The notes under the pieces are model-generated. The model saw only the letters and a list, made by a program, of their open reading frames with translations, ran no database searches and was not told the DNA's origin. The translations under genes and the position numbers were made by a program. From Oceanospirillum maris DSM 6286 (GTDB lineage: Bacteria > Pseudomonadota > Gammaproteobacteria > Pseudomonadales > Halomonadaceae), in contig NZ_KE383938.1 in the NCBI RefSeq assembly GCF_000422865.1, positions 40,115 to 104,114 on the forward strand: a DNA stretch of 64,000 nucleotides, written 5' to 3'. Of the stretch, positions 1-8,642 are shown in pieces (the stretch's first letter is position 1; each line of letters begins with the position of its first letter).

Positions 1-94
1 AGCCCAGTACGTCAATAGCGACCGTCACTGCCAGCCTTGCCAATATGATACTTGCCGCCACAATACCGGCGAAGATACCGACCCTTGCATCCAT
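1..94 (-). CDS. Partial hypothetical membrane protein, N-terminus only
   Basis: A reading frame opens with ATG at 94 on the minus strand and runs off the left edge without a stop. The 31 visible residues begin MDARVGIFAG and are rich in Ile, Ala, Val and Leu, compatible with a first transmembrane helix or an export signal. No convincing ribosome binding site lies upstream, so the start or even the gene is uncertain. It diverges from the TauE/SafE gene at 202. No family can be assigned from so short a piece. Confidence 0.35.
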   Translation of the reverse strand, partial: MDARVGIFAGIVAASIILARLAVTVAIDVLG

Positions 95-201
95 GATCTA
101 AGCGTTGAGCGGGTTCGCTCTGCTTTGCTAAGCATGGTGCCGATGCAGGCCGTTGATTAGCCTATTTACTGTTTACTAGCTCCTAGTTCTTATCGAAAAG
201 G

Positions 202-981
202 ATGTTTGCTGTGCAGGCCGATATAACGGCGCTTATTGCGCCTCTTCTGACTGATAGTATCAGTAGTACCGAACTTCTCTTTCTGATCCTGACCAGCGCT
301 GTCACTTCTTTTATTACAGCGGCGATGGGGATCGGTGGCGGTGTCTTGCTTCTTGCTATTATGGCAACGATTTTACCGCCATTAGCGCTTATCCCCATTC
401 ACGGTATGGTGCAGTTAGGCTCTAATGCTAACCGTATGCTAATGATGTGGTCTCATATCCACTGGCCGATGGTGCTGCACTTTTTTCTTGGGGCAATAGT
501 TGGGGCGTTAGTAGCCTCTCAGGTGCTGGTACAGCTTCCCGTAGACTGGATCAGCCGTGCAGTGGCACTCTTTATTCTTTATATGGTTTGGGGGCCAAAA
601 CCTAAAAAGCGGGCTATAGCCGGTTATAAAACGGTTTTTGCAGGGGCAATTACCACCTTAATCACCATGTTTGTCGGTGCAACAGGGCCATTAGTCGCCG
701 CGTTTATCCACAGAATGGATCGCGACAAACTGTCCACAGCCGCAACCTTTTCAGCCAGTATGTCCTTTCAACATTTTACAAAAGCGGTTGTTTTTGGCGC
801 GGTAGGTTTTAGCTTCTCACCTTGGATTATTCCCATTCTATTAATGGTAATCGCAGGGTCGCTTGGTACGTGGCTGGGGTTAAAACTCTTAAATCGTATT
901 CCGGCAACGTACTTCAAACAAAGCTTTGCCATTATTGTGACTCTACTGGCGCTTCGCCTTTTATGGCAAAGCTTCGTTTAA
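202..981 (+). CDS. TauE/SafE family permease (sulfite exporter-like)
   Basis: A 259-residue inner-membrane protein of the TauE/SafE family, whose members are thought to export sulfite, sulfoacetate or related organic anions. Residues 25-60 carry the Gly-rich helix typical of the family (AAMGIGGGVLLLAIM), and the second half repeats the topology with a FVGATGPLVAAF segment near residue 155. About eight hydrophobic segments are visible. The substrate cannot be read from sequence. The purine-rich AAGG lies directly against the ATG at 202, so the GTG at 211 (spacing 9) is a possible true start. The next gene follows after about 40 bases on the same strand and may be cotranscribed. A second TauE/SafE paralogue sits at 50758. 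Confidence 0.85.
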   Translation: MFAVQADITALIAPLLTDSISSTELLFLILTSAVTSFITAAMGIGGGVLLLAIMATILPPLALIPIHGMVQLGSNANRMLMMWSHIHWPMVLHFFLGAIVGALVASQVLVQLPVDWISRAVALFILYMVWGPKPKKRAIAGYKTVFAGAITTLITMFVGATGPLVAAFIHRMDRDKLSTAATFSASMSFQHFTKAVVFGAVGFSFSPWIIPILLMVIAGSLGTWLGLKLLNRIPATYFKQSFAIIVTLLALRLLWQSFV

Positions 982-1021
982 TAGTGTTGATGTGCTTTAA
1001 CGTTTTTTAATGAGGTTGGCG

Positions 1022-1741
1022 ATGTCTGATTTAATAACGGCTCTTACTTACGCAGCCATAGCGGCGATTGCGATTCCATTAGGGGGCTTTTTAGCGCGGA
1101 TTGAACGTTTCCAAAACAAGTGGTTAGAAAGCGAGCTTAAGCATTCCGTGATCGCTTACGGCGCAGGGGTATTACTGGCGGCGGTGGCACTGGTTCTGGT
1201 GCCAGAAGGTCAAAAAGCCCTATCACCACTTTGGGTTTCTTTGGCCGTATTAAGTGGCGGCCTTATGTTTATGCTGGCAGATGTCTACCTAACCCGCAGC
1301 GGAGGCTCGACAGCGCAGTTATTGGCGATGCTGTTAGACTTTACCCCCGAGGCGATGGCCCTTGGGGCAGCCTTGGCCATAGGCGGAACTAACGGCCTCT
1401 TGCTCGCGTTATTAATGGCGTTGCAGAACTTACCGGAAGGTTTCAATGCTTACCGAGAAATGGTGGCCCTTAGACCCCATCAAGGACGAAAAATTTTGCT
1501 TTTCTTCCTTCTACTTGTTCCTATCGGCCCGTTATCCGCATGGGTAGGTTTTGTTTGGCTGTCAGAGCACGAATCGATTTTAGGTTTTATTATGCTGTGG
1601 GCCACAGGGGGAATTTTATATCTCACCTTCCAAGATATTGCGCCCCAAGTACGCCTGGAAAAAGATTGGTGGCCACCAATGGCTGCAGTGGGAGGTTTTT
1701 TAACCGGCCTGCTAGGACAGCAATTACTTGTTATAGTTTAA
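1022..1741 (+). CDS. ZIP-family metal transporter-like protein
   Basis: A 239-residue polytopic membrane protein resembling ZIP (ZupT-like) divalent metal transporters. The diagnostic part is the helix containing ALQNLPEGFNAYREM (around residues 138-152), which matches the ZIP HNxPEG-type metal-binding helix but has Gln-Asn where many members have His-Asn. An earlier helix contains DFTPEAMALGAAL, which corresponds to the other metal-lining helix. I chose ATG 1022 over ATG 1010 because GAGG at 1012-1015 gives a six-base spacing. Zinc, iron or manganese uptake is likely from the family, but the missing His makes the substrate uncertain. It may be cotranscribed with the TauE/SafE gene. Confidence 0.75.
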   Translation: MSDLITALTYAAIAAIAIPLGGFLARIERFQNKWLESELKHSVIAYGAGVLLAAVALVLVPEGQKALSPLWVSLAVLSGGLMFMLADVYLTRSGGSTAQLLAMLLDFTPEAMALGAALAIGGTNGLLLALLMALQNLPEGFNAYREMVALRPHQGRKILLFFLLLVPIGPLSAWVGFVWLSEHESILGFIMLWATGGILYLTFQDIAPQVRLEKDWWPPMAAVGGFLTGLLGQQLLVIV

Positions 1742-1742
1742 T

Positions 1743-1781
1743 CCAAAATCGCTTTAATTTAAGCGCCAAAATCGCTTTAAT
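1743..1781 (+). repeat. Short tandem repeat after the ZIP gene
   Basis: A 16-base unit (CCAAAATCGCTTTAAT) occurs at 1743-1758 and again at 1766-1781, a period of 23. The first copy and its spacer also form an imperfect palindrome around GCTTTAATTTAAGC. It lies just after the stop of the ZIP-like gene. It may be a weak transcription end signal or a small duplication; no T-run follows. Confidence 0.5.
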
Positions 1782-2073
1782 CTAAAGTATAAAGACTGTC
1801 TGGCCTAATCGATAAGATCACTCTATCCTACGTCTTACATTCACACTATCCTAAGCCCTTAATTCAGATTATAAACATCTTTAAAGGGCTTATTACTCAG
1901 AGTTTGAGGGCTGATTAATTGTTCCCCTTTGATACACCTTAAAGCTGAGTATTATAGTGCGTTAATCTCAAACCTATAATTTAAGAACTCTGTCGATAAC
2001 GGCTGGGGGCATTCCCTATGCCTGAAACAGAGACTTATTAAAGATGCTCATGGATAAGCAGAGGCTCAATTGC
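1782..2073. other. Intergenic region upstream of the RND operon
   Basis: AT-rich, about 290 bases, without a credible gene. It should contain the promoter of the RND efflux operon. I see no clear operator palindrome and no adjacent local repressor gene. Confidence 0.5.
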
Positions 2074-3147
2074 ATGAAGAAATACCTTAACCGAACGTTG
2101 GTGCTTAGCATTTTATTACCACTATCTAGTACATTATTTTTTGGTGCTGCTAGTGTTAATGCCGCTGATAAGCCTCAAGCACCCGCTATGCCGGTGGAAG
2201 CCCAAATTGTTAAAGCAGAAACCCTAGAGCGGTCGGTTGAAGTCGTTGGCTCTCTATCCGCAAACGAGTCTGTTTCTATCAGCCCTGAAGTTTCTGGCCG
2301 TATTGCCAACATTCTGTTCCGCGAAGGTCAGGTTGTTGAAGCCGGTAAACCTCTATTTAAGCTGGATGATTCTATTCAACGCGCTGAGCTAAAACAGGCC
2401 GAAGCCAGTAGCGGTCTAAGCAAAATCGAATACAAACGTGCCACCGAGCTATTAAACAGCAATGCCGGTAGCGTTAATACCCGTGATAGTGCATTGGCAA
2501 AACTACGTATCGACCAAGCCGGTGTTGCACTGGCAGAAGAGCGTTTAGCTAAGATGGGGCTTAACGCACCATTCCAAGGCCTAGTCGGTCTACGTGAAGT
2601 TAGCGTTGGTGAATACGTAACCCCAGGTCAGCCATTGGTTAGCCTGATTGCTATTGATCCGATGCGGGTTGAGTTTCGTGTGCCGGAAGTTTACCTCACC
2701 AGTTTAGCTGTCGGCCAAAGCATTGATGTCACAATGGACTCCATTCCTGGTGAGCACTTTCTAGGTACGGTTTTTGCCGTATCACCGGAAGTGGATGTCA
2801 ACGGTCGTAGTGTTAAAGTTGTCGCGAGTTTACCTAATGCCGACGGCACATTGCGCCCTGGCCTATTTGCCCGTGTAAACCTAAAGCTTGAAACCATTAA
2901 AGATACAATCATGCTGCAAGAAGAAGCGATTGTACTGCAGGGTAATGCCCAGCTGGTTTATATTCTTGAGGATGGCAAAGTCAATATTAAGCCTGTTACT
3001 ACCGGTATTCGTGAACGAGGCCGTGTGCAGATTATTCAAGGTGTTAAGGCTGGTGATATTGTTGTCACTGCAGGTCAGATGAAACTCCGCCCAGGGTCTG
3101 CTGCTATGCCTATTAACTTACAAGCTGCGAAACCTCAGTCTGAATAA
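2074..3147 (+). CDS. RND efflux periplasmic adaptor (membrane fusion protein, HlyD/AcrA family)
   Basis: A 357-residue periplasmic adaptor linking an inner-membrane RND pump to an outer-membrane channel. From ATG 2074 the N-terminus is a standard signal peptide (MKKYLNRTLVLSILLP...) ending near VNAADKP. This is better than the upstream ATG 2044, which would bury the signal. The order is as in MexH/AcrA-type proteins: a barrel-sandwich/lipoyl half with SVSISPEVSGRIANILFREGQ, a short alpha hairpin, the second lipoyl half with APFQGLVGLREVSVGEYV, a beta-barrel and a membrane-proximal domain with PGLFARVNL. The pump gene follows 46 bases downstream. No outer-membrane channel gene is present, so a TolC-type protein encoded elsewhere is presumably shared. 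It has no lipobox, unlike AcrA. Confidence 0.92.
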   Translation: MKKYLNRTLVLSILLPLSSTLFFGAASVNAADKPQAPAMPVEAQIVKAETLERSVEVVGSLSANESVSISPEVSGRIANILFREGQVVEAGKPLFKLDDSIQRAELKQAEASSGLSKIEYKRATELLNSNAGSVNTRDSALAKLRIDQAGVALAEERLAKMGLNAPFQGLVGLREVSVGEYVTPGQPLVSLIAIDPMRVEFRVPEVYLTSLAVGQSIDVTMDSIPGEHFLGTVFAVSPEVDVNGRSVKVVASLPNADGTLRPGLFARVNLKLETIKDTIMLQEEAIVLQGNAQLVYILEDGKVNIKPVTTGIRERGRVQIIQGVKAGDIVVTAGQMKLRPGSAAMPINLQAAKPQSE

Positions 3148-3193
3148 GGCCATAAGCCCGTTTGCTAACGGCTAATTAAGGAGCATTACCGGC

Positions 3194-6100
3194 ATGGTAT
3201 TGTCAGAAATTTCGATTAAACGACCGGTATTCGCAACGGTGATGAGCCTGTTGCTATTACTGGTTGGTATTATTTCCTACGACCGCCTATCCGTGCGCGA
3301 GTACCCGAATATTGATGTCCCGACCGTTTCTGTTGTGACCACTTATTCGGGCGCTAACGCCAGTATTATTGAGTCACAGGTGACAAACGTACTGGAAGAT
3401 TCCTTATCCGGTATTGAAGGCATCGACTTTATGACCTCGTCATCAAGCACTGGCGAAAGTAAGATCACCATTAACTTCAAGTTAGACCGAGACGCTGACA
3501 ATGCGGCCTCAGACGTACGTGACCGTGTTGGTCGTGTACGGGGTGTTCTGCCAGATGATATGGACGAGCCTATTGTCGCTAAAGTTGAGGCTAACGCTCA
3601 GCCGATTATGTATTTGGCATTTTCCAGTCCAAATCATACACCGCTTGAAATGACCGACTTTGCAGATCGGTTAGTGAAAGATCGTCTGCAAACCGCCCCA
3701 GGGGTTGCAGAAATTCGCATCTTCGGTGAACGTCGTTACGCCATGCGTGTATGGTTAGATAAAGCTCGCATGGCTGCCTTTGGTGTTACCGCTAAAGATA
3801 TTGAAAATGCGGTACGCAGCCAAAACCTTGAAGCCCCTTCTGGCACGATAAAATCCACCAATGTTGAGTTTACGCTGCTAGCCAAAACGGATTTACAAAC
3901 CCCAGAAGAATTTGAACAAGTTATTCTAAGAGATAACGACGGCTACTTGGTACGTCTAAAAGATGTTGCCAAGGTTCGTATTGATGCTGAAAATGATCGC
4001 GGTACGGTTCGGTTTAACGGACAAACTGCCGTAGCGATGGGTGTTGTTAAACAATCGGTTGCAAACCCTCTGGATGTATCCGGCAGCATTCGTACCATGA
4101 TCCCTGAAATCGAATCGATTCTGCCAGAAGGCATGAAAGTAAACGTTGCCTATGATTCATCGATCTTTATTGACCGCTCAATTCAGGCCGTTTTCACGAC
4201 CATTATTGAAGCCGTTGCTCTCGTTATTCTAGTTATTTTCCTCTTCCTGCGTTCATTCCGTGCAACACTGATTCCATTAGTGACAATTCCCGTGTCATTA
4301 ATCGGTGCTTTTGCCTTTATGTACATTTTGGACTATTCCATCAATACCCTGACCCTCTTGGCGATGGTGATGGCAATTGGTCTAGTGGTCGATGACGCTA
4401 TCGTCATGTTGGAGAACATCTATCGCCATATTGAAAATGGCATGGAGCCGATTCAAGCGGCCTTTAAAGGCTCTAAAGAGATTGGCTTTGCTATTATCGC
4501 AATGACCATCACGTTAGCTGCAGTATTTGCGCCTATCGCCTTCACCGAAGGTCGTACCGGTAAGCTTTTTGCCGAGTTTGCCCTTACGTTGGCCGGTGCG
4601 GTATTGGTATCAGGGTTTGTGGCATTAACGCTATCGCCAATGATGTGTTCGCGCATTCTTAAGCATGAAAATCATGGCAAGTTTTATCTATTAGGTGAAA
4701 AACTTCTCGACGGTTTATCCAATGCTTATCGCCGATCGCTGAAATGGACCATGAAAGCTCGCCCTGTCATGTTACTTATCAGCCTTGGCTGTTTCGTTGG
4801 CCTTTATGCCACATTTACCACGCTCAATAACGAGTTATCTCCGGTAGAAGACCGAGGTACTATTATCGGTTTCGGTATCGGCCCAGAAGGCTCCACAACT
4901 GAGTTCCTAGACAAGTACAGCCGTCAAATTGAAGGTGTATTCTCTGATGTGCCTGAAATTGAACGTTACTTTGTTATCACAGGCTTATTCCCCTCTGAAA
5001 ACAATGTGATCTCTTTTGCCGGTTTAAAAGACTGGGAAGAGCGTTCTCGCAGCGCACAAGAAGTTGCTGGAACCATTAGTGGGCCAATGTACGCTGGAAT
5101 CACCGGTATTATGTCATTCCCAATCACACCAGCATCTTTAGGTCAAAGCCCTATAGCACGTCCTGTGGAGATGGTGGTTCAATCCAACGCCAGCTTCGAT
5201 GAGCTACAAAGGCTGATTAGTGCGGTAATGGGTAAGGTTTATGCGAGTGGTAAGCTGGCCAACCCGGATGTGGATCTAAAGCTTAACAAGCCTCAGATCA
5301 ACCTGCATATCAACCGAGATAAAGCCGCTTCTATTGGTGTTGCCGTATCAGATATCACCAGTACACTGGAAACCTTGCTAGGTGGCCGTACGATTAGCCG
5401 CTATAACCAAGACAATGAGCAGTATGATGTGATTGCCAAGGTAGCTGATGTTGATCGTGCGACACCATCGTCATTATCGGCTATCTATGTGCGCTCAAGC
5501 TCAGGTCAAATGATTCAGCTATCGAATCTTGTCACCTTAGAAGAGACCGTCGCACCTAAAGAATTGAATCACTTTAATAAACTACGCTCTGCAACCATTA
5601 AAGCCAGTTTAATGCCAGGCTTAACCCAAGGTGCTGCCATCGAATGGCTACGGGTTACGGTTGAAGAAACCGCTCAAGAATTAGGTATTCAGGGTATCCA
5701 GATCGATTACAGCGGCCAAGCCCGTGAGTTTATCGAGACCGGTGACTCCTTGGGTATAACCTTTGTTCTGGCACTAGGTTTCATCTACCTTGTCCTTGCG
5801 GCACAGTTTGAAAGCTTCCGCTCACCGATGGTGATTATGCTAACGGTACCTCTGGCAATTTTTGGTGCGCTTCTAACCATGAAAATGACTGGCGGCACCT
5901 TAAACGTATACAGCCAGATTGGTTTGATTACTTTGATCGGCCTAATCACGAAGCACGGCATCTTGATGACCGAGTTTGCTAACCAACTTCGTGAGGAAGG
6001 TAAAGAGAAGTTCGAGGCCATCGTAGAAGCCAGTGTAATGCGTTTGCGGCCTATTCTTATGACCACAGGCGCGATGGTACTCGGTAATATTCCTTTAGCG

Positions 6101-6262
6101 CTATCAACCGGTGCAGGGGCAGAAAGCCGTCAAGCTATTGGCTGGGTTATTGTCGGTGGCTTAACCTTTGGCACGATACTAACGCTTTACGTGGTACCAA
6201 CGGTTTATACCTACATTGTTCAAAAGCTGCCTCATATGCCAGAGCCTGATTACGACTCATAG
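3194..6262 (+). CDS. RND multidrug efflux pump, inner-membrane permease (AcrB/MexI type)
   Basis: A 1022-residue proton-driven RND pump, the usual length of the HAE1 subfamily. The N-terminus has the signature ISIKRPVFATVMSLLLLLVG (first helix) and REYPNIDVPTVSV. The proton-relay aspartates are present in helix 4 (LVVDDAIVMLENIYRH), and the helix 10 lysine lies in LITKHGILMTEFANQ. Both large periplasmic porter domains are intact. A GGAG about 11 bases upstream supports ATG 3194. Together with the adaptor gene it forms a two-gene operon closed by a strong terminator at 6298. Substrates cannot be predicted; members of this branch export drugs, dyes, detergents or signalling compounds. Confidence 0.95.
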   Translation: MVLSEISIKRPVFATVMSLLLLLVGIISYDRLSVREYPNIDVPTVSVVTTYSGANASIIESQVTNVLEDSLSGIEGIDFMTSSSSTGESKITINFKLDRDADNAASDVRDRVGRVRGVLPDDMDEPIVAKVEANAQPIMYLAFSSPNHTPLEMTDFADRLVKDRLQTAPGVAEIRIFGERRYAMRVWLDKARMAAFGVTAKDIENAVRSQNLEAPSGTIKSTNVEFTLLAKTDLQTPEEFEQVILRDNDGYLVRLKDVAKVRIDAENDRGTVRFNGQTAVAMGVVKQSVANPLDVSGSIRTMIPEIESILPEGMKVNVAYDSSIFIDRSIQAVFTTIIEAVALVILVIFLFLRSFRATLIPLVTIPVSLIGAFAFMYILDYSINTLTLLAMVMAIGLVVDDAIVMLENIYRHIENGMEPIQAAFKGSKEIGFAIIAMTITLAAVFAPIAFTEGRTGKLFAEFALTLAGAVLVSGFVALTLSPMMCSRILKHENHGKFYLLGEKLLDGLSNAYRRSLKWTMKARPVMLLISLGCFVGLYATFTTLNNELSPVEDRGTIIGFGIGPEGSTTEFLDKYSRQIEGVFSDVPEIERYFVITGLFPSENNVISFAGLKDWEERSRSAQEVAGTISGPMYAGITGIMSFPITPASLGQSPIARPVEMVVQSNASFDELQRLISAVMGKVYASGKLANPDVDLKLNKPQINLHINRDKAASIGVAVSDITSTLETLLGGRTISRYNQDNEQYDVIAKVADVDRATPSSLSAIYVRSSSGQMIQLSNLVTLEETVAPKELNHFNKLRSATIKASLMPGLTQGAAIEWLRVTVEETAQELGIQGIQIDYSGQAREFIETGDSLGITFVLALGFIYLVLAAQFESFRSPMVIMLTVPLAIFGALLTMKMTGGTLNVYSQIGLITLIGLITKHGILMTEFANQLREEGKEKFEAIVEASVMRLRPILMTTGAMVLGNIPLALSTGAGAESRQAIGWVIVGGLTFGTILTLYVVPTVYTYIVQKLPHMPEPDYDS

Positions 6263-6297
6263 GGTTTTGAGCATCAAGCTAAAATACGATGATTAAG

Positions 6298-6327
6298 AAC
6301 CGATCCATATGGATCGGTTTTTTTCTT
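6298..6327 (+). terminator. Rho-independent terminator of the RND operon
   Basis: A perfect 9-bp stem (AACCGATCC, loop ATAT, GGATCGGTT) is followed by a run of T. It lies 35 bases after the pump stop codon. Confidence 0.92.
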
Positions 6328-6570
6328 TTATTTCAATCAGTTAAGTTTTTAGACTTACTTTATGTAACAATAAGTAATTAATATAGGTATATATGTGTCT
6401 TTTTGATACTGCATTTTTCATAAAGATGCGCTATAAAAGGAACTTACCTTGCTAATTTAATCAGGTATTCTATTACTCAGGTATTCATTACAAATAGTGA
6501 TAAAAGCCTTCGAGCCTCTTAAGTTTGGCTTTGCACTGTTTTATAGGAAAGGCAATACAAAGGTAAATAC
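6328..6570. other. Promoter region of the CheY/CheC/GGDEF operon
   Basis: About 240 AT-rich bases without a gene. It presumably carries the promoter of the signalling operon; no specific operator was recognised. Confidence 0.4.
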
Positions 6571-6942
6571 ATGAATAAAACAGTCCTAGTTGTAGACGAC
6601 AGCCGCGTCTCTCGTATGATGTTAAGCAAGGTGATTGCATCCATTGATGCCAGCTGGAAAGTAATTGAAGCCGAGGACGGACAACAAGCCGTTGATAAAG
6701 CCTTAGCAGAGACTCCTGACCTGATTGTTATGGATATTAATATGCCGGTTATGGATGGTTTTCAGGCCATTGAGATTCTTCGTCCTAAATTACCGAATAC
6801 GACGATGATCCTACTATCTGCTAATATCCAATCCTCTAGTCAAGCTCGGGCAGAAGAGCTGAGTGTTCACTTTATTGCTAAACCTGTAACACCTGCCGTG
6901 GCAGTAAAAGCACTTTCTCTATGGAGCCAAGAAAATGAATAA
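6571..6942 (+). CDS. Single-domain response regulator (CheY-like receiver)
   Basis: A 123-residue stand-alone receiver domain. The acidic pair is in VVDDSRVSR (Asp10-Asp11), the phospho-acceptor Asp is in LIVMDINMPVMDG (about residue 54), the switch Ser/Thr is in ILLSANIQSS, and the conserved Lys is in HFIAKPVTP. There is no output domain, so it must act by binding a partner. The next gene, a CheC-type phosphatase, starts 21 bases downstream and a diguanylate cyclase follows, so phosphorylation of this protein is probably read out or reset within this operon. No dedicated histidine kinase gene is adjacent. Confidence 0.92.
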   Translation: MNKTVLVVDDSRVSRMMLSKVIASIDASWKVIEAEDGQQAVDKALAETPDLIVMDINMPVMDGFQAIEILRPKLPNTTMILLSANIQSSSQARAEELSVHFIAKPVTPAVAVKALSLWSQENE

Positions 6943-6963
6943 GCTTACCGTGGAGTCAAACAA

Positions 6964-7572
6964 ATGAACGAACTCACTGCCCTTGAGTTAGACGCCCTTG
7001 CTGAAATTTTTAATATCAGTGTTGGCCGATCAGCTTCGGCTCTGAGTGAACTTACCCAAGAACCGGTAGCAATGAGCGTGCCTGTTGTTCACGTTATGCC
7101 TATTCAACGGGTTATTGAAATCTTGTCTCCAAGTATCGGCTCCGAACGCCTCACCTGTGTCAGCCAGCTGTTTAGCGGTAGCTTCTCCGGTGAAGCGATG
7201 TTGATGTTCCCAGAGAACTCAAGCTTAGAAATTGTTCGTCTTATGCTCGGTAGCCAAGTTCCTATCGAACAAATTAGTGAGATTGAACAAGACGCCCTAA
7301 GCGAAATTGGTAATATTATTCTTAATGCCTGCTTCTCAACCATCGCCGATATGCTTGAAGATACGTTCTCCTGTGATCTACCAAAGCTGAATGTTGCGCC
7401 CATTAGCGAGATTTTAGAAAAACCTGAAGGTGAATCTGTACTCTTTATACAAATCCAACTGGCACTAGAAAGCCGCAGCCTTGAAGGCTACCTTGCCTTT
7501 ATTATGGGCAGTGAGTCAGAAGCTAATTTACAACAAGCACTTAGAAGTTTTCTAACCGGTGTTCAAAGTTAA
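6964..7572 (+). CDS. CheC-like CheY-P phosphatase
   Basis: A 202-residue protein of the CheC/CheX/FliY group. Both pseudo-symmetric active-site helices are visible: residues 8-20 with LDALAEIFNISVGRSA and about 102-113 with QDALSEIGNIILNA. Each keeps the D/S-x3-E-x2-N pattern used to dephosphorylate CheY-P. No CheD-type or flagellar FliN domain is attached. Placement directly after a lone receiver suggests that receiver is the substrate. The final gene of the operon makes cyclic di-GMP, so the pair may tune an adaptation-like response outside the main chemotaxis cluster (inference). Confidence 0.88.
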   Translation: MNELTALELDALAEIFNISVGRSASALSELTQEPVAMSVPVVHVMPIQRVIEILSPSIGSERLTCVSQLFSGSFSGEAMLMFPENSSLEIVRLMLGSQVPIEQISEIEQDALSEIGNIILNACFSTIADMLEDTFSCDLPKLNVAPISEILEKPEGESVLFIQIQLALESRSLEGYLAFIMGSESEANLQQALRSFLTGVQS

Positions 7573-7603
7573 CCTTTAGTGTTTTCGGGGATTTTTCGTC
7601 ACT

Positions 7604-8542
7604 ATGCAGCTTTTCGAACAAGCATTAGGGGTTTTGCAGTCTGGAGTTATGATTCTGGATGGCAACTATCGTATTCATTTTATCAATCAATGGTTGAACA
7701 AAGCCTTTGATAGCACGCCCGATCTTCAGGGTGAACAGCTTTTTAATAGCTACCCTGAGCTTGAAGGAAAACGAATCCATCAAGCCATTGAGCAAGCCAT
7801 TAAAGTTGGCTTACCCTCATTGCTCTCTCCTGGCCTAAATCGCTCGCCGCTACCGCTTTATCGTGGAGAAGGAGCCAATAGAGAACGCTTCCCACAATCA
7901 ATACGCGTCCAGCCAATGCAAGTGGACAGCCAGCGTTTTTGTGTCGTGGAAGTACAAGATGTTAGCTCTATGATTCGTCGCGAAGCCTTGTTAAATCAAC
8001 AGGCTGAAAAACTGAATCAGATGGCATTAACCGATGAGTTAACCGGAATCAATAATCGCCGTCACTTCAATATGTTATTAGAAAAAGAATTACGACGCTC
8101 CAACCTTCAAGGAACACCTCTAAGCTTGGTGCTTTTTGATATCGACTTTTTCAAACAATACAACGACCACTTTGGTCATCCCGCCGGTGACAAATGTCTT
8201 ATCGCCATTGCGGACTACCTAAAACATCAACTGTCCTCCTACGGCTACCAAGTCGCTCGATATGGCGGAGAAGAATTTTGCATTATTCTACCGGAACAGG
8301 ATGTAGAGGTTGCACGGCATTTAGCTGAACGCTGTAGAGAAGAGGTTGAGCAATTACAAATTCAACACCCGAGCAGCCAAGTTGCCCAAGTGGTTACCGC
8401 AAGTTTTGGAATTGCGTCTAAAAGCGGAAAACAATCTGAGACACAAACCAGCCTGATTTTACGGGCGGATAACGCACTTTATCGCGCAAAACTAGCAGGA
8501 CGAAACCGAGTGATTGCGTCAGAGCGCTTAGATGAAGCCTAG
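7604..8542 (+). CDS. PAS-GGDEF diguanylate cyclase
   Basis: A 312-residue cytoplasmic protein with an N-terminal PAS-like sensor (about residues 1-120), a short coiled linker and a GGDEF domain (about 145-305). The domain begins with DELTGINNRRHFNMLLEKEL, has metal-binding FDIDFFKQYND and an active-site variant GGEEF (RYGGEEFCIIL), all consistent with active cyclic di-GMP synthesis. The RxxD inhibitory site normally five residues before GGDEF is absent, so product inhibition through that site is not expected. It is the last gene of the CheY/CheC operon (31-base gap). There are no membrane segments. Confidence 0.92.
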   Translation: MQLFEQALGVLQSGVMILDGNYRIHFINQWLNKAFDSTPDLQGEQLFNSYPELEGKRIHQAIEQAIKVGLPSLLSPGLNRSPLPLYRGEGANRERFPQSIRVQPMQVDSQRFCVVEVQDVSSMIRREALLNQQAEKLNQMALTDELTGINNRRHFNMLLEKELRRSNLQGTPLSLVLFDIDFFKQYNDHFGHPAGDKCLIAIADYLKHQLSSYGYQVARYGGEEFCIILPEQDVEVARHLAERCREEVEQLQIQHPSSQVAQVVTASFGIASKSGKQSETQTSLILRADNALYRAKLAGRNRVIASERLDEA

Positions 8543-8560
8543 TGATGTATGATGAGAAAA

Positions 8561-8616
8561 ACCCTACGCAGTGGATAATCTAAATAGGCTACCACTATCA
8601 GCGTAAGGTCTTTTTT
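8561..8616. terminator. Terminator between the convergent GGDEF gene and trpS
   Basis: A long imperfect hairpin: ACCCTACGC pairs with GCGTAAGGT (one mismatch), and an inner AGTGG pairs with CCACT. It is followed by seven T residues on the plus strand. It lies 20 bases after the GGDEF stop and just before the trpS stop, so it may act in both directions. Confidence 0.7.
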
Positions 8617-8642
8617 ATGAGTTTAACTTTTGTGTATTAATT

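Noticed and set aside
2691..2912. Open frame on the minus strand inside the RND adaptor gene
   Set aside because: It is antisense to a well-conserved gene, has no ribosome site and no protein-like composition. The same holds for the many antisense frames within the pump, purT, ptsP and chemoreceptor genes.
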